Source of the DNA: an uncultured Bacteroidales bacterium
GTDB taxonomy: Bacteria > Bacteroidota > Bacteroidia > Bacteroidales > UBA932
Direction of reading: 5' to 3'
NCBI GenBank assembly: GCA_900316795.1
Contig: ONEF01000005.1
Coordinates: 62,001-126,000, forward strand
DNA length: 64,000 bases
Each line of letters starts with the position of its first letter. Within the stretch, counting starts at the first letter, position 1. Position numbers and translations under genes: made by a program. Below, piece by piece: positions 45,347-52,826 of the stretch. A model generated the notes under the pieces. The model searched no databases. It had not been told where the DNA came from and saw nothing but the letters and a program-made list of their open reading frames with translations.

Positions 45347-45622
45347 TTACTTTCTAAGATTGAGCTCCTTGACGATGTTCCTGTATCTCTCGATGTCAAC
45401 TTCCTTAAGATAGTCCAGGAAGCGGCGTCTCTTACCAACGAGCATAAGAAGTGCACGCTGTGTTGCGTGGTCTTTCTTATTCCTCTTCATATGCTCGGTA
45501 AGGTGAGCGATACGGTAGGAAAATAAAGCAATCTGACTTTCAGCAGAACCTGTGTCTTTATTAGACTTTCCGTACTTGCCAAATATCTCTTGCTTCTTGT
45601 CTGAATTCAAATACTCAGCCAT
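45347..45622 (-). CDS. rpsO: Ribosomal protein S15
   Basis: A 91-residue 30S protein that binds the central domain of 16S rRNA. It starts MAEYLNSDKKQEIFGKYG and contains DTGSAESQIALFSYRIAHLT, HMKRNKKDHATQRALLMLV and KRRRFLDYLKEVD, all diagnostic. The leader between its promoter and the start is about 68 nt and has an AGCCT/AGGCT hairpin; S15 autoregulates through leader RNA in several bacteria, but nothing here proves it. Confidence 0.98.
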   Translation of the reverse strand: MAEYLNSDKKQEIFGKYGKSNKDTGSAESQIALFSYRIAHLTEHMKRNKKDHATQRALLMLVGKRRRFLDYLKEVDIERYRNIVKELNLRK

Positions 45623-45696
45623 TTGCTTAAGATTTTTGTGTGTTAATAATTGTTTTGCTCACCGATACAAGCCTGTAAAGGCTGACATCGGGGCTG

Positions 45697-45726
45697 CAAA
45701 GATATAAAAGTTTTCTTTATTTCAAA
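45697..45726 (-). promoter_or_regulatory. Promoter for rpsO
   Basis: On the minus strand TTTG (45723-45726) is followed after 18 bases by TATCTTTG (45697-45704), close to the ideal TTTG-N19-TAnnTTTG spacing. It lies between the end of the TPR gene and rpsO, so rpsO is transcribed separately. Confidence 0.7.
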
Positions 45727-45733
45727 CTATGGC

Positions 45734-46912
45734 TCACCTTTCTTCCATGAACAATTCGCCTTTGATGTAATCCAGGTTCTCCTTGGCGAATTCATAGCCT
45801 TTGGTTCCGGGGCGGACAAGCTTCAGGTACTTTTCATACCATTCGATTGCCTGTCTGTAGTCTTTCTTTACCTGATAGCAATAGGCAATGGTGGACAGGG
45901 CTGGTAAATACTTCGGATTATACCGGTAGGCTTCCTTGTAATGCTCGATAGCCTTGTCCCAGGAGTTCTGTTTACGGTAATATCCCAGCCCGTAGAGCTG
46001 ATGCACGCGGGACATCATGGCCGGGTCCGGCTGAAGCATATCCATTACCTTGTCCAGCCAAGGCTTCACGACTTCCTCGAATGGATACAGGAATTCTGAT
46101 TTGACCGAGGCTATCGTATAAGCAAGGTTCACGTCGCTGGAATCGATCTGCCAGGCTGCGTGAAGCTCCTGCTCGGCCCGATACTTGGCCTGGGTGTGCC
46201 AATAGCTCTGCCCCAGGAAGAAGTGGATGGGGTAAGAGTCGTTTCCCAGATCCTCCTGTCTCTGGAAAACACTGATTGCGGCATCATAATCTCCTTTCCT
46301 GTAATGGGCTACACCTTGAAGGGGCGCAATGGTTGGATTGTCGGGATTTTCCGCAAGGAAAGGCTCGCTGATGGCTATTACCCCGTCATAATCCTTGACG
46401 TCCAGAAGAAGGCCCATCGCCTTGGACAAGACAGTCTCGTTCATAGGTTTCATAGCCAAGGCCCTGTGGTAGTACCAGAGAGCTGAATCTGTCTGTTTTA
46501 TCTGACGGTAGCCGTCACCGATATAGCTGACCACGGCGGGAATTGAATCCAGCTGCAGCACAGCCTTTCCGGCCTGGATGCTCTGTGGATAGGCCTTCAG
46601 CCGGTAGAAGGTTTGCATCAGCCTGACCTTGTAGAGGATATTGTCCGGCTTAAGAGACGAAAGCAGGAAATATGTCCCCGACGCATTTTCAAAGTCCCCG
46701 CTCTGGAAATGGCAGTCGGCCAGCTCGGCCAGCACAACCTCGTCCATAGCCTCCGGCTGAACCAGGCCAGACAGTTTTTCAATGGCGTCGTCCGTGCGGT
46801 ATATGCTCTTCAGGTACCGGGCTTCGGCCAGAAGGGAATCGCGATGGGAGGTCTGCGCCCACAGCTGAACGCAGGCCATCATCCATATCGCGATAAGAAG
46901 GAATTTTCTCAT
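45734..46912 (-). CDS. Exported tetratricopeptide-repeat protein
   Basis: A 392-residue protein with a signal peptide (MRKFLLIAIWMMACVQLWAQ, cleavage near residue 19) and about seven to eight TPR units across its length (for example AELADCHFQSGDFENASGTY, ALWYYHRALAMKPMNETVL, GVAHYRKGDYDAAISVFQR and YCYQVKKDYRQAIEWYEKYL). It should act in the periplasm as a scaffold. The start ATG overlaps the BlaR1-like stop by one base (TAATG), so the BlaI-BlaR1-TPR genes form one coupled operon. Confidence 0.88.
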   Translation of the reverse strand: MRKFLLIAIWMMACVQLWAQTSHRDSLLAEARYLKSIYRTDDAIEKLSGLVQPEAMDEVVLAELADCHFQSGDFENASGTYFLLSSLKPDNILYKVRLMQTFYRLKAYPQSIQAGKAVLQLDSIPAVVSYIGDGYRQIKQTDSALWYYHRALAMKPMNETVLSKAMGLLLDVKDYDGVIAISEPFLAENPDNPTIAPLQGVAHYRKGDYDAAISVFQRQEDLGNDSYPIHFFLGQSYWHTQAKYRAEQELHAAWQIDSSDVNLAYTIASVKSEFLYPFEEVVKPWLDKVMDMLQPDPAMMSRVHQLYGLGYYRKQNSWDKAIEHYKEAYRYNPKYLPALSTIAYCYQVKKDYRQAIEWYEKYLKLVRPGTKGYEFAKENLDYIKGELFMEER

Positions 46913-48189
46913 TATTGAAGCTTGAAGACTACCGGGAAGGAATAGGTGACAGGAACGGCTTTTCCGTCTTGAGTGCCTGGCTTCCATTTCGGAGAGGATT
47001 CAACCACTCTCAGGACTTCTGCATCCAGGTCATCACGCACTCCTTTCTGAAGTTTCACATCGCGGACAGCACCATCGGTTCCAATGGTAAACTGTACCAG
47101 AACGCGTCCTTGAACTTTGTCTTTGATGGCTTGCTCCGGATATTTTATCTGGCTGTAGAACCATTTTGCAAACTCGCTGTCATCACCTCCGTTAAATGAA
47201 GGTTTGATCTCGATGGTGTTAAACGGAAGAGCATCTTGTTCTGGAGCTTCTGAAGCCTGGGCTTCAAAGTTTCCTTGAGCCTGAGGTTCAAATGTCCCTT
47301 GTGCCTGTGGTTCACTTCCGTCAGCCGGGGCTGGCTCGGCAGTGTTCTTGGAAGGGTTGCAGGCGAACATGAAGGCAGCCAGTACAGGGATAAGTACAAG
47401 ATACGACCAGCGCATCCAGGTAGAAGAAGAATGTTTGAGCATCATTTCAATTCGGTTTTTGAGTTTGGTGTGCTGGAAGCCGCTGGCCAGGGAGAAACGA
47501 TGTTCCCCCACGGCTTTTCGCACAAGAAGTAGTTGATATTGAGTTGCATCGATGCCTTTTTTAATAACACCCTCGTCGGCCTCGTATTCATGGACCAGGC
47601 GGAGTTCTTCGTTGATTATCCAAACCAGCGGATTCCACCAGAAGATAATCTGGAGGGGCAGGAAAAGGAGCAGATCAAGAGAATGCCTTCTCTGCACGTG
47701 CATCAGCTCATGGGTGAAGATTGCAGGGTTTTCTTGCAGGTCTTTCCGGCTTATGACAACCTTTCTGCCCCAGCTGAAGGACGGTACATCCTCTTCCAGG
47801 ACTATCAGGCTGCAGTCTTCCCGTTTAGCGGATTTCCCTTTTCTGATTATCTGGAGCATCTTCAAGGCCGATACCAGATAGATGGAAAGAGTGACGGCCG
47901 CTCCGATGGCAAATACTGCCAAGAGGACCTCATTCCAAGGGAAAGGCGCCTGGGTTGCCTCCGGTTCCGTTCCCACTTTCACCATAGTCAGTTCCGTGGC
48001 ACCGCCGACAAAAGCCGAGACTGTCCTGACCTTTATAAGCGGCAGCAGAAGGCAGAGATAGCTTAATGAAAGCAGCAGCCCGCGGTTCAGCCTGAAGAAC
48101 GTGGTCCGGCGCATTGCCAGCAGGTAAAAGGCGTAGAACAGGCTAAGATATAGCCCGGCTCGCGCGATATATAGAAGGAATGGTGTCAT
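46912..48189 (-). CDS. BlaR1-type M56 membrane peptidase with TonB C-terminal domain
   Basis: A 425-residue sensor-like membrane protein. Four membrane segments are visible (about residues 5-22, 35-53, 88-110 and 265-283). The M56 zinc motif is HELMHVQRRHSLD, with H160, E161 and H164. After the last membrane segment comes a Gln/Ala/Glu/Pro-rich linker with repeated PQAQG (about 290-320), then a TonB C-terminal domain (about 345-425) with GRVLVQFTIGTDGAV and FPVVFKLQ. There is no penicillin-binding sensor domain, so the signal is not obviously a beta-lactam. The gene overlaps blaI (ATGA) and the TPR gene (TAATG). Confidence 0.9.
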   Translation of the reverse strand: MTPFLLYIARAGLYLSLFYAFYLLAMRRTTFFRLNRGLLLSLSYLCLLLPLIKVRTVSAFVGGATELTMVKVGTEPEATQAPFPWNEVLLAVFAIGAAVTLSIYLVSALKMLQIIRKGKSAKREDCSLIVLEEDVPSFSWGRKVVISRKDLQENPAIFTHELMHVQRRHSLDLLLFLPLQIIFWWNPLVWIINEELRLVHEYEADEGVIKKGIDATQYQLLLVRKAVGEHRFSLASGFQHTKLKNRIEMMLKHSSSTWMRWSYLVLIPVLAAFMFACNPSKNTAEPAPADGSEPQAQGTFEPQAQGNFEAQASEAPEQDALPFNTIEIKPSFNGGDDSEFAKWFYSQIKYPEQAIKDKVQGRVLVQFTIGTDGAVRDVKLQKGVRDDLDAEVLRVVESSPKWKPGTQDGKAVPVTYSFPVVFKLQ

Positions 48190-48551
48190 TTCTTGTTCTT
48201 TTCTATTTGGGCAATGAGGTTTTTAAGCTCCTGCAGGTTCATCTTGTCTTCTTCCACGAACTGGGAAACCAGACGCAGATAAGAATTGTCGTAATAGCGG
48301 GCAACCACCTCGGAAACGGTATCCCCGTGATACTGGCTTTCACTTATTTTAACCTTGTAGCGGAAGGAGTTTGCCATCGGTTCCCTTTCCAGAAACCCTT
48401 TTTCCTCCAGGAACTTCACGAGCGTGGCCACTGTGTTGTAGTGGGGTTTCGGGTCTGGGATATAACTGATCAAATCTCTGATAAACAAGGGTTCATGAGC
48501 CCAGAATATGTTCATCAGCATCTCTTCTTTTGCCGTCAGTTTCTGTTTCAT
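48186..48551 (-). CDS. BlaI/MecI-family repressor
   Basis: A 121-residue winged-helix repressor. The N-terminal domain (about 1-75) has LTAKEEMLMNIFWAHEPLFI, YIPDPKPHYNTVATLVKFLE and EKGFLEREP, the BlaI HTH and wing. The rest is the dimerisation helix region ending LIAQIEKNKK. BlaI proteins are cleaved after signalling by BlaR1, encoded just downstream. I chose ATG 48551; a TTG two codons earlier is the alternative. It likely represses its own operon through the inverted repeats at 48604-48644. Confidence 0.9.
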   Translation of the reverse strand: MKQKLTAKEEMLMNIFWAHEPLFIRDLISYIPDPKPHYNTVATLVKFLEEKGFLEREPMANSFRYKVKISESQYHGDTVSEVVARYYDNSYLRLVSQFVEEDKMNLQELKNLIAQIEKNKK

Positions 48552-48579
48552 CGTCAATCGGACAGTTGGTTTTACAATG

Positions 48580-48587
48580 CAAATATA
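48580..48587 (-). promoter_or_regulatory. -7 box for the blaI operon
   Basis: On the minus strand TATATTTG matches TAnnTTTG, 28 bases before the blaI ATG. Confidence 0.6.
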
Positions 48588-48603
48588 GCAATTATTTTCA
48601 TAT

Positions 48604-48644
48604 CTCCTAAAAATTTTAGTAGATGTCCTTTATTTTTTAGGAGA
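48604..48644. promoter_or_regulatory. Candidate BlaI operator between divergent promoters
   Basis: CTCCTAAAAA (48604-48613) and its exact inverse TTTTTAGGAG (48635-48644) flank a 21-base spacer. A 13-nt palindrome CTAAAAATTTTAG (48607-48619) overlaps the left arm. The site lies between the blaI -7 box (48580) and the divergent -7 box (48655), where a repressor dimer could cover both promoters. Confidence 0.6.
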
Positions 48645-48654
48645 AAATTCTTGA

Positions 48655-48662
48655 TACTTTTG
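48655..48662 (+). promoter_or_regulatory. -7 box for the DUF45 peptidase gene
   Basis: TACTTTTG matches TAnnTTTG, 12 bases before the ATG at 48674; the leader would be almost absent. The candidate BlaI operator sits just upstream. Confidence 0.5.
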
Positions 48663-48673
48663 CAGAGCAGACT

Positions 48674-49291
48674 ATGACTTTACAAAGCAGAACGGTCAAA
48701 TATGACAACGGCCTTGGGGAGGTTACTTACACCAAGTACCCTCAGAGCCGCAGCGTAAGGGTTATGGTTTCTTCCAAGGGGGAGATAAAGGTAACTCTGC
48801 CGACATACACGTCTTATCAGGAAGCCGAACGGTTCCTGTTCTCTGTCGGGGGCAGTATTGTTGCCAAGCGCAAGGAAATCCTCAGCCGTCTTGAAACGGC
48901 CAGGCAGACCGGCGCACCTTCCTTGTACGAGATAAACAAACTTGCCCACAAGATTCTTCCGCAGCGTACACGGCAGATGTATGAGCTTATGAGCAGCAAG
49001 GTCAAGATACGGGACAGCCGTGGAAATCTCGTTGAAGATCCTTTCCGGTACAACAGGGTTGCCATCAAGAACAACTCTTCCAACTGGGGCAGCTGCTCAA
49101 CTCTCAGGAACATCAATCTGAACATGAATCTTGTGAGACTGCCGCAGGAACTGATGGATTACGTCATCGCACACGAACTCTGTCATCTGGTCTATCCCAA
49201 CCACAGCGACAGGTTCCACAAACTGCTGAACGCAATAACGGACGGAAAGGAAAAGGTCCTGTCCGCCCGTCTGAAGAGAGTCAAACTCTGA
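48674..49291 (+). CDS. DUF45 / YgjP-type metallopeptidase
   Basis: A 205-residue cytosolic protein of the YgjP (DUF45, M48-related) family. The core shows RSVRVMVSSKGEIKVTLP, the NNSSNWGSCSTLRNINLNM block, LMDYVIAHELCHLVYPNH with zinc ligands H167 and H171 and base E168, and SDRFHKLL. The length is slightly below the family average. No substrate is known. It is divergent from blaI and may share its operator. Confidence 0.9.
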   Translation: MTLQSRTVKYDNGLGEVTYTKYPQSRSVRVMVSSKGEIKVTLPTYTSYQEAERFLFSVGGSIVAKRKEILSRLETARQTGAPSLYEINKLAHKILPQRTRQMYELMSSKVKIRDSRGNLVEDPFRYNRVAIKNNSSNWGSCSTLRNINLNMNLVRLPQELMDYVIAHELCHLVYPNHSDRFHKLLNAITDGKEKVLSARLKRVKL

Positions 49292-49335
49292 AGCTCTTGC
49301 CTTTAAATCTTGAAAAGAGCCGAGTTTCGGAGCTG

Positions 49336-50067
49336 TTATCTCTGAGTCTTGACGAAAGTTGTTCCGTTAAACTGGTATTCAACCGGTTTTGCAAGTTCCC
49401 AAAGCCTGTCATCGGCGATGTAGCTAGGTCTTAGCAAAAGCACATTATCATCCTGCTCCCCGAACCTCAGGTCCAGGCCGTGGAGTGAGTTCTTCTCCCT
49501 GTCATACTCACGCTTCATTTCCTTGAGAGAAGATTTCAGGTCTTCAGGCACATCCACACCGTCGAAGAACTCGTTGAAATCGGGGGCTTTGATAGGGTTC
49601 TCCACCTCAGTCAGCAAGCCGTTGCGGTAGGTGTAGGTCTTCATTATGTCCAGTACGGCACCATCTACTCCGGCTTCCGTGTAATAAAGCACAAAGAGGC
49701 CGTTGTCGTTGAGCATGTGGTAACAGTTGACATAAGCAATGTTGTAGATGCCTCCCTCGCCGTTCATGCAGCTGATTCTGTTTGGAGAGGTGTACTCGTC
49801 GAACACGCGCTTTGTCTCTGTGGCTTCCTTGTAGATTGAGTCGTTGATTCTTTCCGGAATCAGACTGCGGTCTATCAGGCAGAGAACTTCCTGGGCGTAG
49901 TCCGGACCGGTATAGGCCTGGTCTGGCTCAACCTCACCCTCAGGAGCCTGGACTGCGGAAACCTGTGTGGAGTCTGTCTCTGTAACCTGAACTTCGTTAG
50001 TTTTGCCTTTGCATCCGGCAAGAATGGCGAGGCAGACTGTGGAAACTGTCAAAAAACATGCTTTCAT
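49336..50067 (-). CDS. Predicted lipoprotein of unknown function
   Basis: A 243-residue protein with a lipoprotein signal (MKACFLTVSTVCLAILAGC, lipobox LAGC). A Glu/Thr/Val-rich linker (about 20-50) precedes a domain rich in Tyr, Asn and acidic residues (GGIYNIAYVNCYHML, GLFVLYYTEAGVDGAVL). I do not recognise a family. It follows the small gene at 50091 by 23 bases, so they are probably co-transcribed. A surface or periplasmic role is inferred from the lipobox only. Confidence 0.75.
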   Translation of the reverse strand: MKACFLTVSTVCLAILAGCKGKTNEVQVTETDSTQVSAVQAPEGEVEPDQAYTGPDYAQEVLCLIDRSLIPERINDSIYKEATETKRVFDEYTSPNRISCMNGEGGIYNIAYVNCYHMLNDNGLFVLYYTEAGVDGAVLDIMKTYTYRNGLLTEVENPIKAPDFNEFFDGVDVPEDLKSSLKEMKREYDREKNSLHGLDLRFGEQDDNVLLLRPSYIADDRLWELAKPVEYQFNGTTFVKTQR

Positions 50068-50090
50068 AATATAAGTTTGATTGTTTGTAA

Positions 50091-50366
50091 TTACTTCTTG
50101 CTGAGGGCGCTCAGCCTTTCATAAAGAGCATCGATGCCTTCAACCAGTTCCTTGGAAACTCCCTTGTAGTACTTGTCGGCCTTGATCTCCTCAGGGCGAT
50201 GGTTGATCTTGTCTATCATGTCATCCTGAAGGTCAAGGGCATCGCCGATGATTTCACCGACTTTGTCCATTTTCTCTTCTCCGTTGAGTTCGAGATAGAT
50301 GAAGCAGTCGTCTACAAGCTCTGCAACAAGGAATTCAACGTCTTTCTTTATATCACGAAGATTCAT
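50091..50366 (-). CDS. Small conserved-looking helical protein
   Basis: A 91-residue acidic protein (MNLRDIKKDVEFLVAELVDD start) that is predicted all-helical, with repeated amphipathic stretches (KVGEIIGDALDLQDDMIDKI, KELVEGIDALYERLSALSKK). There is no signal peptide, Cys pair or known motif. The composition and the independent start suggest a real gene. It sits upstream of the lipoprotein gene on the same strand. I do not know a function. Confidence 0.7.
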   Translation of the reverse strand: MNLRDIKKDVEFLVAELVDDCFIYLELNGEEKMDKVGEIIGDALDLQDDMIDKINHRPEEIKADKYYKGVSKELVEGIDALYERLSALSKK

Positions 50367-50426
50367 ATTTGTAATGTTTTAATTGATTGTTTTATGTAAA
50401 AAAAAGAAAAATCAGTCCTGAGGGAA

Positions 50427-51524
50427 TCACCACGGCCGTTTGCCGGAAAGGCGAAGACGCTCGGATAACGGGGTTAGGGGAGCTGCGAGGCCGACGGCAG
50501 GTATATTGTGCTGTTCTCCGCTGATGTCAAAGCGCAGCGATGCTCCGTTACTGCGGACTTCCATGGTGACAGGTGCGCCCATCACCAGCGGCAGGTTCAC
50601 GTCTCCGTGTCCGGCCGGAAAGCCGCACAGGACAGGGATATTATAGGACTTCAAGTATTTACGCAGCATTGCTTCCACGCTCTCGTCGGTAAATTCCTTG
50701 CCGCAGTCGGTGAACTCGCCAAGGATGACGCCCTTGCAGCGATTCAGGACCCCGTTCATCATAAGGATGGTAAACTGCCTGTCGATGTTGTGCATAGACT
50801 CTTCGACCTCTTCGATGAAGAGGATCAGGTCGCTTCCGGCGGTGGCGTCAGCCTGAGTTCCCAGATTAGGGGCAAAGGTGCAGAGATTGCCGCCTACCAG
50901 GACGCCACGTGCAAAACCCTCGATATTCTGGGGATGAGCCGGAACTTCATAGAGCGGCACATTGCCCAGAAGCAGATCGCGCATCAGCGTGCTGGTCAGA
51001 TCCTGGCCGCCCTTGGCAAGGAATGAACTCATAGTACCTTGTATGCTCATCACGCCGGCACGGTTCAGCAGGCCGTGAAGGGTGGTGATGTCGCTGAAGC
51101 CCACGAGCCATTTCGGATGGGCGGAAAGTTCTTTGAGCTTCAGCTCGTCGATGAGCTGGATGGTTCCGTATCCGCCGCGGTTGCAGATGATGGCCTTGAT
51201 GGAAGGATCGTTAAGGGCCCAGCGGATGTCGCTTACCCGCTCCTCGACGGTTCCTGCATACTGGCCGTCATACTTCTTGCCCACGTTCGGCCCGATAACT
51301 GGTTCCAGGCCCCATGTGCGAAGCAGTTCGGCAGTCTTCTCCACATTCTCCATCGGCGTGAAAAAGGACGGGGAAATAAGCGCGACCTTGTCGCCCTTTT
51401 TCAGATAGTCCGGTTTCCTGCAGTTAAGGGTAACGTGCTTATGCCTGGAGCAATCGTCATTCTTTTCGCAGGACATTGTCAACAGTCCGCAAAGGGCAGC
51501 TAAGATGAAAAGGCGTAATTTCAT
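50427..51524 (-). CDS. Exported LD-carboxypeptidase (peptidase S66, MccF/LdcA family)
   Basis: A 365-residue serine peptidase that cleaves the L,D bond of cell-wall tetrapeptides or related peptides. A lipoprotein signal (MKLRLFILAALCGLLTMSC) suggests membrane attachment, whereas LdcA is normally cytosolic. Family blocks are KKGDKVALISPSFF, ICNRGGYGTIQLID, WLVGFSDITTLH with nucleophile Ser144, ILFIEEVEES (catalytic Glu) and GFPAGHGDVNLPLVMGAP (catalytic His). I chose ATG 51524 because it opens on the signal. The neighbouring epimerase and NlpC/P60 genes support muropeptide degradation. Confidence 0.9.
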   Translation of the reverse strand: MKLRLFILAALCGLLTMSCEKNDDCSRHKHVTLNCRKPDYLKKGDKVALISPSFFTPMENVEKTAELLRTWGLEPVIGPNVGKKYDGQYAGTVEERVSDIRWALNDPSIKAIICNRGGYGTIQLIDELKLKELSAHPKWLVGFSDITTLHGLLNRAGVMSIQGTMSSFLAKGGQDLTSTLMRDLLLGNVPLYEVPAHPQNIEGFARGVLVGGNLCTFAPNLGTQADATAGSDLILFIEEVEESMHNIDRQFTILMMNGVLNRCKGVILGEFTDCGKEFTDESVEAMLRKYLKSYNIPVLCGFPAGHGDVNLPLVMGAPVTMEVRSNGASLRFDISGEQHNIPAVGLAAPLTPLSERLRLSGKRPW

Positions 51525-51548
51525 TTTTATTGCTTGGGACATAAATGA

Positions 51549-52733
51549 TTATTCCTCTGCGGCGTATTTGAGGTTGACGCCCTTGTTCATCTCCAGTCCG
51601 AGGCCTGGTTTTGAAGATGGAACTATCCTTCCGTCTTCAACTGTAGAAGAGTGGAATACATCATTTGCTATCAGCCAGTTTCCGTCGAGGTCAGTCCATT
51701 CGCATACAGGAGCTATCTGGGCGCCCGCAGCAATGGCTACAGAAGTTTCCGTCATACATCCTACCATCAGCTTCATGCCCAGAGCCTGCGCCAGGGATAC
51801 CATCTCCCTTGCCTCGTGAAGTCCGGTGCATTTCATAAGCTTGATGTTGATTCCGGAGTAGTGGCCGTAGAGCTTGCGTACATCGGTGAGCCTCTGGCAA
51901 GCCTCATCTGCCATGATAGGAAGCGGGCTTCTCTCTGTAAGCCAACCGGTTTCCTCGAGCATCAGCTTAGGCATAGGCTGTTCAATCATGTTAACATTCT
52001 TGGTAGCCAGCCAGTTGATCATATCCAGTGCGTAGAACTTGTCTTTCCAGCCTTGGTTTGCGTCTATGCAGATGGTGGTGTCTGTAACCTCGCGTATGGT
52101 GTTGATCATCATCTTGTCCTGTTCCTCGGTCCTGCCGAGCTTAACCTTGATCAGGTGGCCTTCAGCTGCGGCTTCCTTAGCTTTCTGAAGAACTTCTTCC
52201 CTGGATGCAAGTCCTACCGTAAAGGAGTTGTAAGGGCAGTTCTTAGGGTCGAATCCCCAGATCTTCCACCAAGGCTGTCCAAGCATCTGGCCAACCAGAT
52301 CGTGGAGGGCTATATCTATAGAAGCCTTTGCCGCACAGTTGTTTGTAGTTATGGCATCCATCTCGGCCATAATGTCTCCGATCATCCAAGGATCTTTGAA
52401 CTTCTTCAATACAGGCCTTGCCTTCTTCAGATAGTCGATCGCCGAGTTTGTAGTTTCACCAAGATAAGGAGGCATGGCAGCCTCACCATATCCGGTATAT
52501 CCGTCATAAGTGATTCTGGTAAGGACGATAGGGGTTGTGCTTCTGGAGTTGTTGGCGATGGTGAACACGTGTTTCATCTTGGCGGTGAAAGGGCACCATT
52601 CGAGTTCCAGCTCCTTTTTCCCGGAAGGTTTTGATACTCCCTTTGCGCGTGCAAAAATCTGGGATGGACTCAGAAGAGCGGCTGCTGCTGTAAGCAGGCC
52701 TGCACTCTTCAGGAATGTTCTTCTGTCGGTCAT
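51549..52733 (-). CDS. Exported L-Ala-D/L-Glu epimerase (enolase superfamily)
   Basis: A 394-residue muconate-lactonising-type enzyme that probably epimerises L-Ala-D-Glu, a muropeptide fragment. The catalytic K-x-K is K196-x-K198 (HLIKVKLGRTE). Metal-ligand blocks are CIDANQGWKDKF (Asp), MIEQPMPKLM (Glu) and PIMADEACQRL (Asp-Glu); the late KLMKCTG lysine is present. The N-terminus carries a Tat-like signal (MTDRRTFLKSAGLLTAAAAL), so it is predicted to fold before export. Relatives such as YkfB and AEE are usually cytosolic. It lies between the LD-carboxypeptidase and NlpC/P60 genes. Confidence 0.9.
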   Translation of the reverse strand: MTDRRTFLKSAGLLTAAAALLSPSQIFARAKGVSKPSGKKELELEWCPFTAKMKHVFTIANNSRSTTPIVLTRITYDGYTGYGEAAMPPYLGETTNSAIDYLKKARPVLKKFKDPWMIGDIMAEMDAITTNNCAAKASIDIALHDLVGQMLGQPWWKIWGFDPKNCPYNSFTVGLASREEVLQKAKEAAAEGHLIKVKLGRTEEQDKMMINTIREVTDTTICIDANQGWKDKFYALDMINWLATKNVNMIEQPMPKLMLEETGWLTERSPLPIMADEACQRLTDVRKLYGHYSGINIKLMKCTGLHEAREMVSLAQALGMKLMVGCMTETSVAIAAGAQIAPVCEWTDLDGNWLIANDVFHSSTVEDGRIVPSSKPGLGLEMNKGVNLKYAAEE

Positions 52734-52826
52734 TGTGTGTATGTTTTAAATGTTGTTCTTTCTTTTTGATTCTCAGCGATTTTTCTTTGCTTCAGCTTTC
52801 TGCAAATTTGCTTTCAGCGATAGGGA

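Noticed and set aside
49293-49320. Terminator between the DUF45 and lipoprotein genes
   Set aside because: The GCTCTT/AAGAGC arms are only 6 bp with a long loop and no T-run.
51651-52634. Long open frame on the plus strand (327 codons) opposite the epimerase gene
   Set aside because: It lies fully antisense to a well-supported enolase-superfamily gene, its product has no recognisable motif, and its composition is that of a reverse-complement shadow.
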